A stretch of DNA of 64,000 bases. Source: Rubrivivax rivuli (GTDB lineage: Bacteria; Pseudomonadota; Gammaproteobacteria; Burkholderiales; Burkholderiaceae_C). The notes under the pieces are model-generated. The model worked only from the letters and a program-made list of their open reading frames with translations, made no database searches and had not been told where the DNA came from. The position numbers and the translations under genes are program-made. Within the stretch, counting starts at the first letter, position 1. Every line of letters starts with the position of its first letter. Location: assembly GCF_004016505.1 (NCBI RefSeq), contig NZ_SACR01000002.1, positions 558,001-622,000 on the forward strand, given 5' to 3'. Below, in pieces: positions 10,005 to 17,555 of the stretch.

Positions 10005-11276
10005 ATGCCTGAAGACGCCGTCACCGCCGCACCCTCACCCTCTGCCGACGATGCCGAGGCCGCCCGCAGCGCGCAGGCGCGCCTGCGCTTCTGGCAGCGC
10101 GTGGACGAAGCGCTGGCCCAGGGCCGGCTGCACAAGCTGGTGCTGGCCCAGCCCGAAGGCGTGCAGCCTGAAGACCTGCAGCGCATCACGGCGCGCCCGC
10201 TGCAGCTGCGTGGCGAAGCCTGCCTGAGCCTCGTCTACAGCCACCGCACGCGCGACGTGACGAAGAACCTGCCGCTGGCCGAGGCCCGGGCGCTGCTGCC
10301 CACGCTGGCCGGCAAGCCGGGCTTCCGCAAGCTGCACCTGCTGGCGGCCGATGGCGAAAGCCAGCTGGCCATCAGCAAACGCGGCAAGGCGCTGTTCAGC
10401 CACACGGCGTCTGCGGCGGCCCCCCCGGCGGCAGACGTCGCCGAGACCGCCGGCCACGACCGCGAGAAGCAGCGCTGGATCGACCTGCAGGCACCCTTCC
10501 TCACGGCGTTGGGCGTGACCACCCCGCAGGGCACGCTGGTGCCCGCGATGGCGCGCAAGTGGAAGCAGATCAACAAGTTCGTCGAGGTGTTTGCGCACGC
10601 GCTGCAGCGCTCGCCGCTGGCCGGCGCGCCGGTGGTGAAGGTGGCCGATTTCGGCGCCGGCCGCGGCTACCTGACGTTTGCCATCCACCACTGGCTGCAG
10701 CACGGGCTGGGTGTGCAGGCCGAGGTGCACGGCGTGGAGCTGCGGCCGGATCTGGTGCAAGAGGCCCAGGCCAGCATCCAGCGGCTGGGCCTGCAGGGCC
10801 TGCGCTTCGAGGCCGGCGACGTGCGTGATTTCCAGCCCGGCGCGATGAACGTGATGATCGCGCTGCACGCTTGCGACACCGCCACCGACCACGCTATCCA
10901 CCTGGGCCTGCAGGCCGGCGCCGAGATCATCCTGTGCAGCCCCTGCTGCCACAAGCAGATCCGCCCGCAGCTGCTGAGCCCGCACCCGCTGCGGCCGGTG
11001 TTCCAGCACGGCATCCACGCCGAACAGCAGGCCGAGATGCTGACCGACAGCCTGCGCGCGCTGCTGCTGGAAGCACGCGGCTACGACACCCAGGTCTTCG
11101 AGTTCATCACGCTGGAACACACGCGCAAGAACAAGATGATCCTGGCCGTGAAGCGGCCGGCCAACGCCGCCACGGCGCGCCAGCGCGAGGCCGCACTGGC
11201 GCAGGTGGCCGAGCTCAAACGCTTCTTCGGCATCCGCGAACAGGCGCTGGAAACGCTGCTGCAGGCCGAGGCCTGA
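10005..11276 (+). CDS. SAM-dependent methyltransferase with CSPCCH motif, function unknown
   Basis: A 423-residue protein. The start at 10005 (MPEDAVTAAP) is chosen because the open frame upstream overlaps dgkA antisense and looks non-coding. The N-terminal 200 residues are of unknown fold. From about residue 210 there is a class I methyltransferase: VADFGAGRGYLTFAI (motif I), HGVELRPDLV (motif II), GDVRDF (motif III) and MIALHACDTATD (motif IV region). It is followed by IILCSPCCHKQIR, a Cys-Cys-His cluster also found in GSTCD/Trm13-like methyltransferases. The substrate is unknown; an RNA substrate would be a guess from that similarity. A cupin gene follows after 28 bases. Confidence 0.82.
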   Translation: MPEDAVTAAPSPSADDAEAARSAQARLRFWQRVDEALAQGRLHKLVLAQPEGVQPEDLQRITARPLQLRGEACLSLVYSHRTRDVTKNLPLAEARALLPTLAGKPGFRKLHLLAADGESQLAISKRGKALFSHTASAAAPPAADVAETAGHDREKQRWIDLQAPFLTALGVTTPQGTLVPAMARKWKQINKFVEVFAHALQRSPLAGAPVVKVADFGAGRGYLTFAIHHWLQHGLGVQAEVHGVELRPDLVQEAQASIQRLGLQGLRFEAGDVRDFQPGAMNVMIALHACDTATDHAIHLGLQAGAEIILCSPCCHKQIRPQLLSPHPLRPVFQHGIHAEQQAEMLTDSLRALLLEARGYDTQVFEFITLEHTRKNKMILAVKRPANAATARQREAALAQVAELKRFFGIREQALETLLQAEA

Positions 11277-11304
11277 AGCCCGAGAACGACAAGGAGACCC
11301 ACCC

Positions 11305-11793
11305 ATGGCCGAATCGCACGAACACACGCACGACCACCCGCGCTGGCAGCACGACGGCGTGCGCGTGGTGCCTGCCAACCAGCTGGACGCGAACACCGCG
11401 CAGACGCCGGGCATGGACCGCAAGGCCGCCATCAACTTCGCGCGCGTGGGTGCGCAGAAGCTGTGGGCCGGCACGGTGCACATCCACCCCGACGCCAAGA
11501 CCGGCGCCCATCACCACGGGCCGCTGGAGAGCGTGATCTACGTGATCAAGGGCCGCGCGCGCATGCGCTGGGGCGAGCGGCTCGAGTTCACCGCCGAGGC
11601 CGGCCCGGGCGACTTCATCTACGTGCCGCCCTTCGTGCCGCACCAGGAGATCAACGCCAGCGCCACCGAGGTGCTGGAGTGCGTGCTCTGCCGCAGCGAC
11701 GGCGAGGCCGTGGCCGTGAATCTCGACATCACCCCTGTCGAACAACCCACCACGGTCGCCTGGGTGGATCCCACGCACCCCGCCCCGCGATGA
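11305..11793 (+). CDS. Cupin-domain protein
   Basis: A 162-residue single-domain cupin. The first cupin motif gives metal ligands in HPDAKTGAHHHGPLESVIYV and the second in GDFIYVPPFVPHQEIN. The N-terminus is His-rich (SHEHTHDHPRWQH), which may add metal binding. A good ribosome-binding site (AAGGAG) lies upstream. The stop overlaps the start of the glycerate kinase gene (ATGA), so the two are coupled. It is longer than KdgF (about 110 residues) and differs from it in the motif context, so no pectin role is claimed. Function unknown. Confidence 0.88.
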   Translation: MAESHEHTHDHPRWQHDGVRVVPANQLDANTAQTPGMDRKAAINFARVGAQKLWAGTVHIHPDAKTGAHHHGPLESVIYVIKGRARMRWGERLEFTAEAGPGDFIYVPPFVPHQEINASATEVLECVLCRSDGEAVAVNLDITPVEQPTTVAWVDPTHPAPR

Positions 11794-13103
11794 GCGCTGC
11801 GCTGCACGACCCGCGCGCCTTTTTGTGCCACCTCTACGACACCGCCGTGCAGCGCGCGCTGCCGGCGCTGAACACCGCTGCGCACCTGCCGCCACCGCCC
11901 GACACCGAAGGCCCGCGGCGCGGCCGCACGGTGGTCATCGGCGCGGGCAAGGCCGGCGGTGCGATGGCGGCGGCCGTGGACGCACTTTGGCCCGCTGCCG
12001 CGCCGCTCAGCGGCCTGGTGGTGACGCGCTACGACCACGTGCCGCCGGCCTACCGCGCCCGGCCGGGGCGCATCGAGGTGGTGGAAGCCCGCCACCCCGT
12101 GCCCGACGAAGCCGGCCGCCAGGCCGCGCAGCGCATCGCGGCGATGGTGCAGGGTCTGACCGAACACGACCTCGTGCTGTGCCTCGTCAGCGGCGGCGGC
12201 TCGGCCTTGCTCTCGCTGCCCGCGCCGGGGCTGACGCTGGAAGACAAGCAGGCCATCAACCGCGCGCTGCTGAAGAGCGGCGCCGCCATCGACGAGATGA
12301 ACTGCGTGCGCAAGCACCTGAGCGCCATCAAGGGCGGCCGCCTGGCCGCGCTGTGCGCGCCGGCGCGCGTGGTGACGCTGCTGATCAGCGACGTGCCCGG
12401 CGACGCGCCCGAGGTCATCGCCAGCGGCCCCACCGTGCCCGACGCCAGTACCTGCGCCGACGCGCTGGCCATCTGCCGCCGTTACGGCATCGCGCTGCCG
12501 CCGGCGGCGCTGGCGGGGCTGGAAAGCGGCGCCTTCGAAACGCCCAAACCCGGCGACCCGCTCTTCCACGGCCACCAGGTGCACATGCTGGCCACGCCGC
12601 AGCAGGCGCTGGAAGCGGCTGCCGAAGCCGCGCGCGCGGCCGGTGTGGAAGCGCACATCCTCAGTGACGAAATGGAAGGCGAAAGCCGCGTCGTCGGCCA
12701 AGTGCAGGCGGCGCTGGCGCGCGCGGTGGCGCGGCGCGGCGCGCCCTTCGCGAAGCCCTGCGTGATTCTTTCTGGCGGCGAGACCACGGTCACGGTGCAA
12801 GGCCAGGGTGGCAAGGGCGGGCGCGCCACCGAGTTCCTGCTCGGCTGCGCCATCGCACTGCAGGGCCAGCCCGGCGTGCACGTGCTGGCCGCCGACACCG
12901 ACGGCATCGACGGCCTGGAAGACAACGCCGGCGCCATCGTCACCCCCGACACGCTGGCCCGCGCCGCGGCGCTGGGCCTGAAGCCGCCGGAGTTCCTCGA
13001 CCGCCACGACGCCTACAGCTTCTTCGCGGCCTTGGGCGACCTGGTGGTGCCGGGGCCGACCTACACCAACGTCAACGACTTCCGGGCGGTGCTGGTGAAC
13101 TGA
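11790..13103 (+). CDS. Glycerate 2-kinase (TtuD/GckA, MOFRL family)
   Basis: A 437-residue cytoplasmic kinase of the DUF4147-plus-MOFRL type, which makes 2-phosphoglycerate from D-glycerate; older annotations call these hydroxypyruvate reductases. Seen are VVIGAGKAGGAMAAAVD near the start, CLVSGGGSALLSLPAPGLTL, MNCVRKHLSAIKGGRLA, LISDVPGDAPEVIASGP and, in the MOFRL part, ILSGGETTVTVQG and LAADTDGIDG. The start overlaps the cupin stop. It could act on glycerate from tartronate semialdehyde in sugar-acid breakdown, which would suit a pectin/aldarate-using cell, but this is inference. Confidence 0.9.
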   Translation: MSAALHDPRAFLCHLYDTAVQRALPALNTAAHLPPPPDTEGPRRGRTVVIGAGKAGGAMAAAVDALWPAAAPLSGLVVTRYDHVPPAYRARPGRIEVVEARHPVPDEAGRQAAQRIAAMVQGLTEHDLVLCLVSGGGSALLSLPAPGLTLEDKQAINRALLKSGAAIDEMNCVRKHLSAIKGGRLAALCAPARVVTLLISDVPGDAPEVIASGPTVPDASTCADALAICRRYGIALPPAALAGLESGAFETPKPGDPLFHGHQVHMLATPQQALEAAAEAARAAGVEAHILSDEMEGESRVVGQVQAALARAVARRGAPFAKPCVILSGGETTVTVQGQGGKGGRATEFLLGCAIALQGQPGVHVLAADTDGIDGLEDNAGAIVTPDTLARAAALGLKPPEFLDRHDAYSFFAALGDLVVPGPTYTNVNDFRAVLVN

Positions 13104-13316
13104 ACGACCCCATCGGGTGCGCGCCGCGTGCTCGGCGATGGCACGAGCAGCGTGGGACTGGCCCCGCGCCAGCCTCCGGCTCGACCGCCCCCCAAACGCG
13201 GGCACCGCCTTCGAACCCATGCGTCCCTGCGCGTGTTAGCGTCCGCCAGTGCACGGCGCTGGCGCTGCCCACGACAGGTGCCGTCTTTCACGCCACCGAT
13301 CACCCACAGGTCTGAC

Positions 13317-14000
13317 ATGCCCCTCACCACCCGCGCTGCCGCCGCTGGCGCCCTGTTCCTGATGCTGGCCGGCCCCGGCGCAGCGGGCATCATCGATTCG
13401 CGATCGGCATCCCCCTCCTACGGCTGGGACTCGCAATCGCAGTTTGCGGCGAATCCGGCAAGCGTCGGCGGCGGCAGTTTCACGGCCGACGGCACGCGGC
13501 TCGACTCGTTCACGCTCAACATCCAATTCGGTGCAGGCTTCTTCCGCGCGGTGGTGATGGCCATCGGGTTCGACAGCTCCGTCGGCATGAATGCCCCCAT
13601 CGGGTCGGTCCTGTGGCAAAGCGACGATCTGCCCGCGGACCTCGTCTCGGGCGATCTGTTCTTTGCTCCAAATCTCACCTTGACCGTGGGGCTGGAGTAC
13701 TTCATCGGCGTCGACACCGGCCTGGTGACGAACACGGCGGGAGGCCGGCTCTCGCTGAGCGCGGTCGGTGGCACGGCAATCGACGGCGGCCGCTTCTACG
13801 CCAACTACGGTGGCAGCGGGTACTCCGCCCTCCCGGACATGGACATCGCGTCGCGGATCGAGATGAGCTCGCCCACGGTGCAGACGCCCTCGCAGCCCGT
13901 GCCGGAGCCTTCGGCCCTGGCGCTTGTGGGCGCTGCCCTGGCCGGGCTGATGCTGACGGCACGCGGCGGCAGACGGCGGACGCCAGCCGATGCCGGCTGA
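13317..14000 (+). CDS. PEP-CTERM sorting-domain exported protein
   Basis: A 227-residue secreted protein. The start at 13317 (MPLTTRAAAAGALFL) gives a signal peptide cut near GAAG; upstream in-frame codons overlap a non-coding-looking spacer. The body is Gly/Ser/Thr-rich with no known catalytic domain. The C-terminus is a textbook PEP-CTERM signal: VPEPSALALVG, a hydrophobic helix and RGGRRR. Such proteins are processed by exosortase (EpsH/XrtA) and placed in the extracellular matrix. Codon use is less GC-biased than its neighbours. No exosortase gene is in the window, so the sorting enzyme must be elsewhere. Function unknown. Confidence 0.88.
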   Translation: MPLTTRAAAAGALFLMLAGPGAAGIIDSRSASPSYGWDSQSQFAANPASVGGGSFTADGTRLDSFTLNIQFGAGFFRAVVMAIGFDSSVGMNAPIGSVLWQSDDLPADLVSGDLFFAPNLTLTVGLEYFIGVDTGLVTNTAGGRLSLSAVGGTAIDGGRFYANYGGSGYSALPDMDIASRIEMSSPTVQTPSQPVPEPSALALVGAALAGLMLTARGGRRRTPADAG

Positions 14001-14036
14001 AGGCCCTGCGGGCGGGTGGCTCGCGGGCCTTCGGCT
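13995..14036. terminator. Hairpin between convergent genes, no T-tract
   Basis: GGCTGAAGGCCC at 13995-14006 pairs with GGGCCTTCGGCT at 14025-14036 (one G-T wobble) around an 18-base loop. It covers the stop of the PEP-CTERM gene and ends 5 bases before the stop of the convergent oxidoreductase gene. There is no run of T on either side, so it may act with Rho or as an RNA-stabilising stem. Confidence 0.45.
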
Positions 14037-14040
14037 GCCG

Positions 14041-15075
14041 TCAAGGCGCCAGTTGACCGTTGTCGAACGGGTAGCGCACCCCCACCGCCGCCCGTAGCCG
14101 GTCCAGCGTGGCCACCAGCGCCAAGCTCTCGGCGTGCGGCATGCCCGGGCTTTCCACCAGACCGGCGCGCACGCAGCGCATGGCCTCGCGGATCTCGCCT
14201 TCGAAACCGTTGATCTCGAAAGGCCGCTCCACGTTGCGCGTCTCACCGTCCTGGCGCACCAACGTCGCCCGCGTGCCCTGCCAGAAAGCCTGCGGCACGA
14301 CGATGCTGCCGCGCTCGCCCAGCAGGTGCAGGCTGTTGTCGCCCTCGCTGTCGAAGGCACAGAAGAACTGCACCACGGCGCCGCCTTCGTACACGAGTTG
14401 CGCACTCACGCGCTGGTCCACGCCCGTGGGCGCCAGCAGGCCCTGCGCATGCACGGCCGTCAGCGCAGGGCAGGCGCCCAGGGTCTGCTCCAGCGCCCAG
14501 CGCGACAACGCCACGTTGTAGACGCCGATGTCCAGCAGCGCGCCGCCGGCCAGGGCAGGGGCGAAGCAGCGGTGCGACGGGTCGAAACCGAGCCGGAAGG
14601 CAAAGCTGCTGTGCACGGCCCGCAAGGGGCCGATGTCGCCACGGCGCAGCCAGGCGCCGATCTCGCCATACAGCGGCAAGAAACGCGACCACAGCGCCTC
14701 CATGAGGAAAACGCCCCGCTCGCGCGCCAGCGCCACCAGCGGCCGCGCCTGCGCCAGCGTGGGCACGAGCGGCTTCTCGCACAGCACCGGCAGGCCGGCC
14801 TGCAGGCAGGCCCGCACCGCTTCGGCATGGGCGCTGTGCGGCGTGGCGATGTAGACGGCGTCCAGGTCGCCGCGCGACAGCAGCGCGGCCACGCTGGGCG
14901 AGGCCGCCACGGGGGCGGGCCCGCTCCAACGTTCTGCGAAGGCACGGCTGCGCGCTTCGTCACGCCCGGCCACCGCCACCAGGCGAGCGCCGGGCAGGCC
15001 CTGCACGGCTTCGGCAAAGCGGTGGGCGATGGCGCCCGGGCCGATCAGGCCCCAGCGGAAATCAAGGTCGCTCAT
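14041..15075 (-). CDS. Gfo/Idh/MocA-family oxidoreductase
   Basis: A 344-residue NAD(P)-dependent sugar or polyol dehydrogenase. The N-terminal Rossmann fold begins RWGLIGPGAIAHRFAEAVQ; the family EKP motif occurs in VLCEKPLVPTLAQA, with its Lys as a likely catalytic residue, and DIGVYNVALSRW supplies the active-site Asp and the Tyr/His region. The length fits the family. It lies 37 bases downstream of the TRIC gene on the minus strand and may be transcribed with it. The substrate is not predictable from sequence; trans-1,2-dihydrobenzene-diol dehydrogenase-like members look similar. Confidence 0.88.
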   Translation of the reverse strand: MSDLDFRWGLIGPGAIAHRFAEAVQGLPGARLVAVAGRDEARSRAFAERWSGPAPVAASPSVAALLSRGDLDAVYIATPHSAHAEAVRACLQAGLPVLCEKPLVPTLAQARPLVALARERGVFLMEALWSRFLPLYGEIGAWLRRGDIGPLRAVHSSFAFRLGFDPSHRCFAPALAGGALLDIGVYNVALSRWALEQTLGACPALTAVHAQGLLAPTGVDQRVSAQLVYEGGAVVQFFCAFDSEGDNSLHLLGERGSIVVPQAFWQGTRATLVRQDGETRNVERPFEINGFEGEIREAMRCVRAGLVESPGMPHAESLALVATLDRLRAAVGVRYPFDNGQLAP

Positions 15076-15112
15076 GGGCGGGTGGCGGATTCGGTGGAAG
15101 GCAAAGACAGGC

Positions 15113-15760
15113 TCACCGTTCGGACCCCGAGGTCCACGCCGGCAGGCGGTAGTCGGTGGCCAGCGCCAGCGCGCGCAGGCCGAAGGTGGCGGCTGCGGCC
15201 AGCAGCACGGCGGCGCTGTCGTCCAGGCCGAGGCTGCGCGCCGCCACCAGCACCCAGCCCCCGGCGAAGGCGCACACGGCGTACGGCCGGTGGTCGCGGA
15301 AGGCGCTCGGGATCTCGTTGCAGACGATGTCGCGCAGCACGCCGCCGAACACCGCCGTCACCACGCCCATCAACACGGCCACGATGGCCGGCAGGCCCTG
15401 CGCCAGCGCCAGCTGCGTGCCGCCCGCGCTGAAGAGGCCCAGGCCCACGGCATCGGGCCACTGCATGGCGCGCTCGGTGGGCGCGAAGTGACGCCGGCGC
15501 AGCAGCAGCATCGCGACGATGCAGCCGCCCAGCAGCGCCCACAGCCAGCCGGCGTGCTCCACCCAGAAGAAGGGCCGGCGGTCGAGCAGCACGTCGCGCA
15601 GCGTGCCGCCGCCGAAGGCCGCCAGGCCCGCCACGACGCACACGCCCACGGCGTCGAGCCGCTTGCGCGCCGCCTCCATCAGGCCCGAGAGCGCAAAGGC
15701 GACGGTGGCGGTGGCTTCCAGTGTGGTCAGCAGCAGCGGCAACAGGGCGGGTTCGCGCAT
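15113..15760 (-). CDS. TRIC-family cation channel (YicG/UPF0126)
   Basis: A 215-residue inner-membrane protein with about seven hydrophobic segments. It has the two-fold internal repeat of the family: FGGGTLRDVLLDR in the first half and FGGVLRDIVCNEIPSAF in the second. These Gly-Gly-x-x-x-Arg-Asp pairs define bacterial trimeric intracellular cation channel (TRIC) homologues, which conduct K+ or similar ions. The older Pfam name is UPF0126. The gene precedes the oxidoreductase gene on the same strand. Confidence 0.92.
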   Translation of the reverse strand: MREPALLPLLLTTLEATATVAFALSGLMEAARKRLDAVGVCVVAGLAAFGGGTLRDVLLDRRPFFWVEHAGWLWALLGGCIVAMLLLRRRHFAPTERAMQWPDAVGLGLFSAGGTQLALAQGLPAIVAVLMGVVTAVFGGVLRDIVCNEIPSAFRDHRPYAVCAFAGGWVLVAARSLGLDDSAAVLLAAAATFGLRALALATDYRLPAWTSGSER

Positions 15761-15804
15761 GGCAGCAGCTTAGCGGCTGCCCGCAACGGCCCGCAGCCGG
15801 TGCC

Positions 15805-17364
15805 TCAGGCGCGGCCGCCCTGCAGCCGGAACACAGCGACCGCCTGCACCATGCGCGCAGCCTGCTGCTTGAGGCTCTCGGCGGCGGCGGCCGACTGTTC
15901 CACCAGCGCCGCGTTCTGCTGCGTGGCGCGGTCCATCTGGTTGACGGCCTCGCCCACCTGGCCCACGCCATGGCTCTGCTCGCGGCTGGCGGCGCTGATC
16001 TCGGACACGATCTGGTTCACGCGCTCGATGGCGCCGACGATCTCGCTCATCCTCTGCCCGGCTTCGCTCGCCAGCGAAGTGCCTTGTTCCACCCGGTCGA
16101 CGCTGCTGCCGATCAGCGCCTTGATCTCGCGCGCGGCCGTCGCGCTGCGCTGCGCGAGGTGGCGCACTTCGCTGGCCACCACGGCGAAGCCACGGCCTTC
16201 TTCACCGGCGCGGGCCGCTTCCACCGCCGCATTCAAGGCCAGGATGTTGGTCTGGAAGGCGATGCCGTCGATGACGGCGGTGATGTCGGCGATGCGGCGC
16301 GAGGCCTCGTGGATGGCGGTCATCGTGCTGACCACCTGGCCCACCACCTCGCCGCCGCGCGCCGCCACCCGCGACGCCCGTTGCGCAAGTTCGTTGGCCT
16401 GCTGCGCGTTGTCGGCGTTGTGGCGCACGGTGGTGCCGAGTTCGTCCATCGTGGCGGCGGTCTGCTGCAGCGCCGCGGCCTGCTCTTCGGTGCGCGAGGA
16501 CAGGTCGAGGTTGCCCTGGGCGATCTGCTCGCTGGCCGTGGCCACGCCCTCGGCGTTGCCCCGCACGTGCCTCACCACGTCGGCCAGCGAACGCTGCATC
16601 TGCTGCAGCGCGTGCAGCAGGGGCGAAAGCTCGTCGCGGCGGGCGTCGTCAGGGGCGATGCTCAGGTCGCCGTCGCGCACCTGCTCGGCCACGCGCTGGG
16701 CCTGGGCAACACGCCGGCGCAACGCGCGGGCCAGGCGCCAACTGGCCGCCACCAGCCCGCAGGTGATCAGCAGCACCAGCCCTTCCAGCAGCTGCAAGGT
16801 GGCGTCGACGCGGCCGGCCACCGTTTCGATGTCGGCGGCCAAGGCCTCTTCCTGGTAGCGCAGCGTGGCGCCCAGCACCGAGACCAGCGCGTCGCGCGCA
16901 GGCATGGTGCGTTCGACGAGGTGGGCAAAGGCCTCGTCCTTCCGGCCTTCGCGGATGAGGGCGATGTTGGCCTCGCCCTCGCGCCAGAACGCGGCCATCG
17001 CGGGCGGCAGCGCGGCGTAGCGCTCGCGACCAGCGGCCGTGAACAGGCCCTTCTCGTAGGCCTGCTGGTGGCCCGCAATGTCCTGCCGCAGCCGGCCGAT
17101 GGCCTGCAGCGTGGCTTCGAGTTCCGCCGCGTTGCGCACCAGCAAGGCATGGCGCAATTGCAGCGAGACGCGGGTGACCCCCAGTTCCAGCTTCGCGATC
17201 TGGTCCAGCTGCGGGATGCGGGTGGTGCCGGTGTGGTGCGCGGCAGCCACCACAGCGCTGAGCTTGACATGCGCCGTCAGCGCCATCGCCACCAGCGCGA
17301 GGCTGACAAGCGCGGTCATCAGGTACAGACGGGCGGCGAAGCTCAGACGGGACACGGCGCGCAT
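15805..17364 (-). CDS. Methyl-accepting chemotaxis protein
   Basis: A 519-residue chemoreceptor. The ATG at 17364 is preferred to an in-frame TTG at 17382 because a GGAG site lies just upstream of it. Residues 1-30 are the first membrane segment (AARLYLMTALVSLALVAMAL). A periplasmic four-helix-type sensor domain follows (to about 185), then a second membrane segment (LVLLITCGLVAA), a HAMP linker and the signalling domain. The hairpin tip has AFQTNILALNAAVEAARAGE and RGFAVVASEVRHLAQRSA. There is no C-terminal CheR-docking pentapeptide. The ligand is unknown. No che genes are nearby. Confidence 0.95.
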   Translation of the reverse strand: MRAVSRLSFAARLYLMTALVSLALVAMALTAHVKLSAVVAAAHHTGTTRIPQLDQIAKLELGVTRVSLQLRHALLVRNAAELEATLQAIGRLRQDIAGHQQAYEKGLFTAAGRERYAALPPAMAAFWREGEANIALIREGRKDEAFAHLVERTMPARDALVSVLGATLRYQEEALAADIETVAGRVDATLQLLEGLVLLITCGLVAASWRLARALRRRVAQAQRVAEQVRDGDLSIAPDDARRDELSPLLHALQQMQRSLADVVRHVRGNAEGVATASEQIAQGNLDLSSRTEEQAAALQQTAATMDELGTTVRHNADNAQQANELAQRASRVAARGGEVVGQVVSTMTAIHEASRRIADITAVIDGIAFQTNILALNAAVEAARAGEEGRGFAVVASEVRHLAQRSATAAREIKALIGSSVDRVEQGTSLASEAGQRMSEIVGAIERVNQIVSEISAASREQSHGVGQVGEAVNQMDRATQQNAALVEQSAAAAESLKQQAARMVQAVAVFRLQGGRA

Positions 17365-17465
17365 GGGTACTCCAGGAGGCAAGGCTTCAGGGCAACCGCC
17401 CTGTGCGGACGCTCACGAAGGGGCCAGCGGCACCTGCGAAGTCGCCCCCGGAGTTTAGGGTTTCA

Positions 17466-17530
17466 CGGCCTTCAATTGATTCAATTGATATTTATGCCGT
17501 CTATTTATATTCTTTATGCGACATTTTTCG
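17466..17530 (-). promoter_or_regulatory. AT-rich island with tandem TCAATTGAT, probable chemoreceptor promoter region
   Basis: The 190-base spacer ahead of the chemoreceptor gene has a stretch that is strikingly AT-rich for this genome. It has two head-to-tail copies of TCAATTGAT (17472-17480 and 17481-17489), each holding the palindrome CAATTG. On the minus strand it reads TAAAGAAT, then 9 bases, then CGGCATAA, loosely like a sigma-28 flagellar promoter (TAAA-N15-GCCGATAA). The match is imperfect. Promoter activity is likely; its sigma factor is uncertain. Confidence 0.4.
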
Positions 17531-17555
17531 TCGCTCATGCGCCCTCCGACGGCGC

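Noticed and set aside
11305..11793. Cupin as a KdgF-type pectin enzyme
   Set aside because: It is longer than KdgF, lies 2.7 kb from the pectin locus behind unrelated genes, and its cupin motif context differs.
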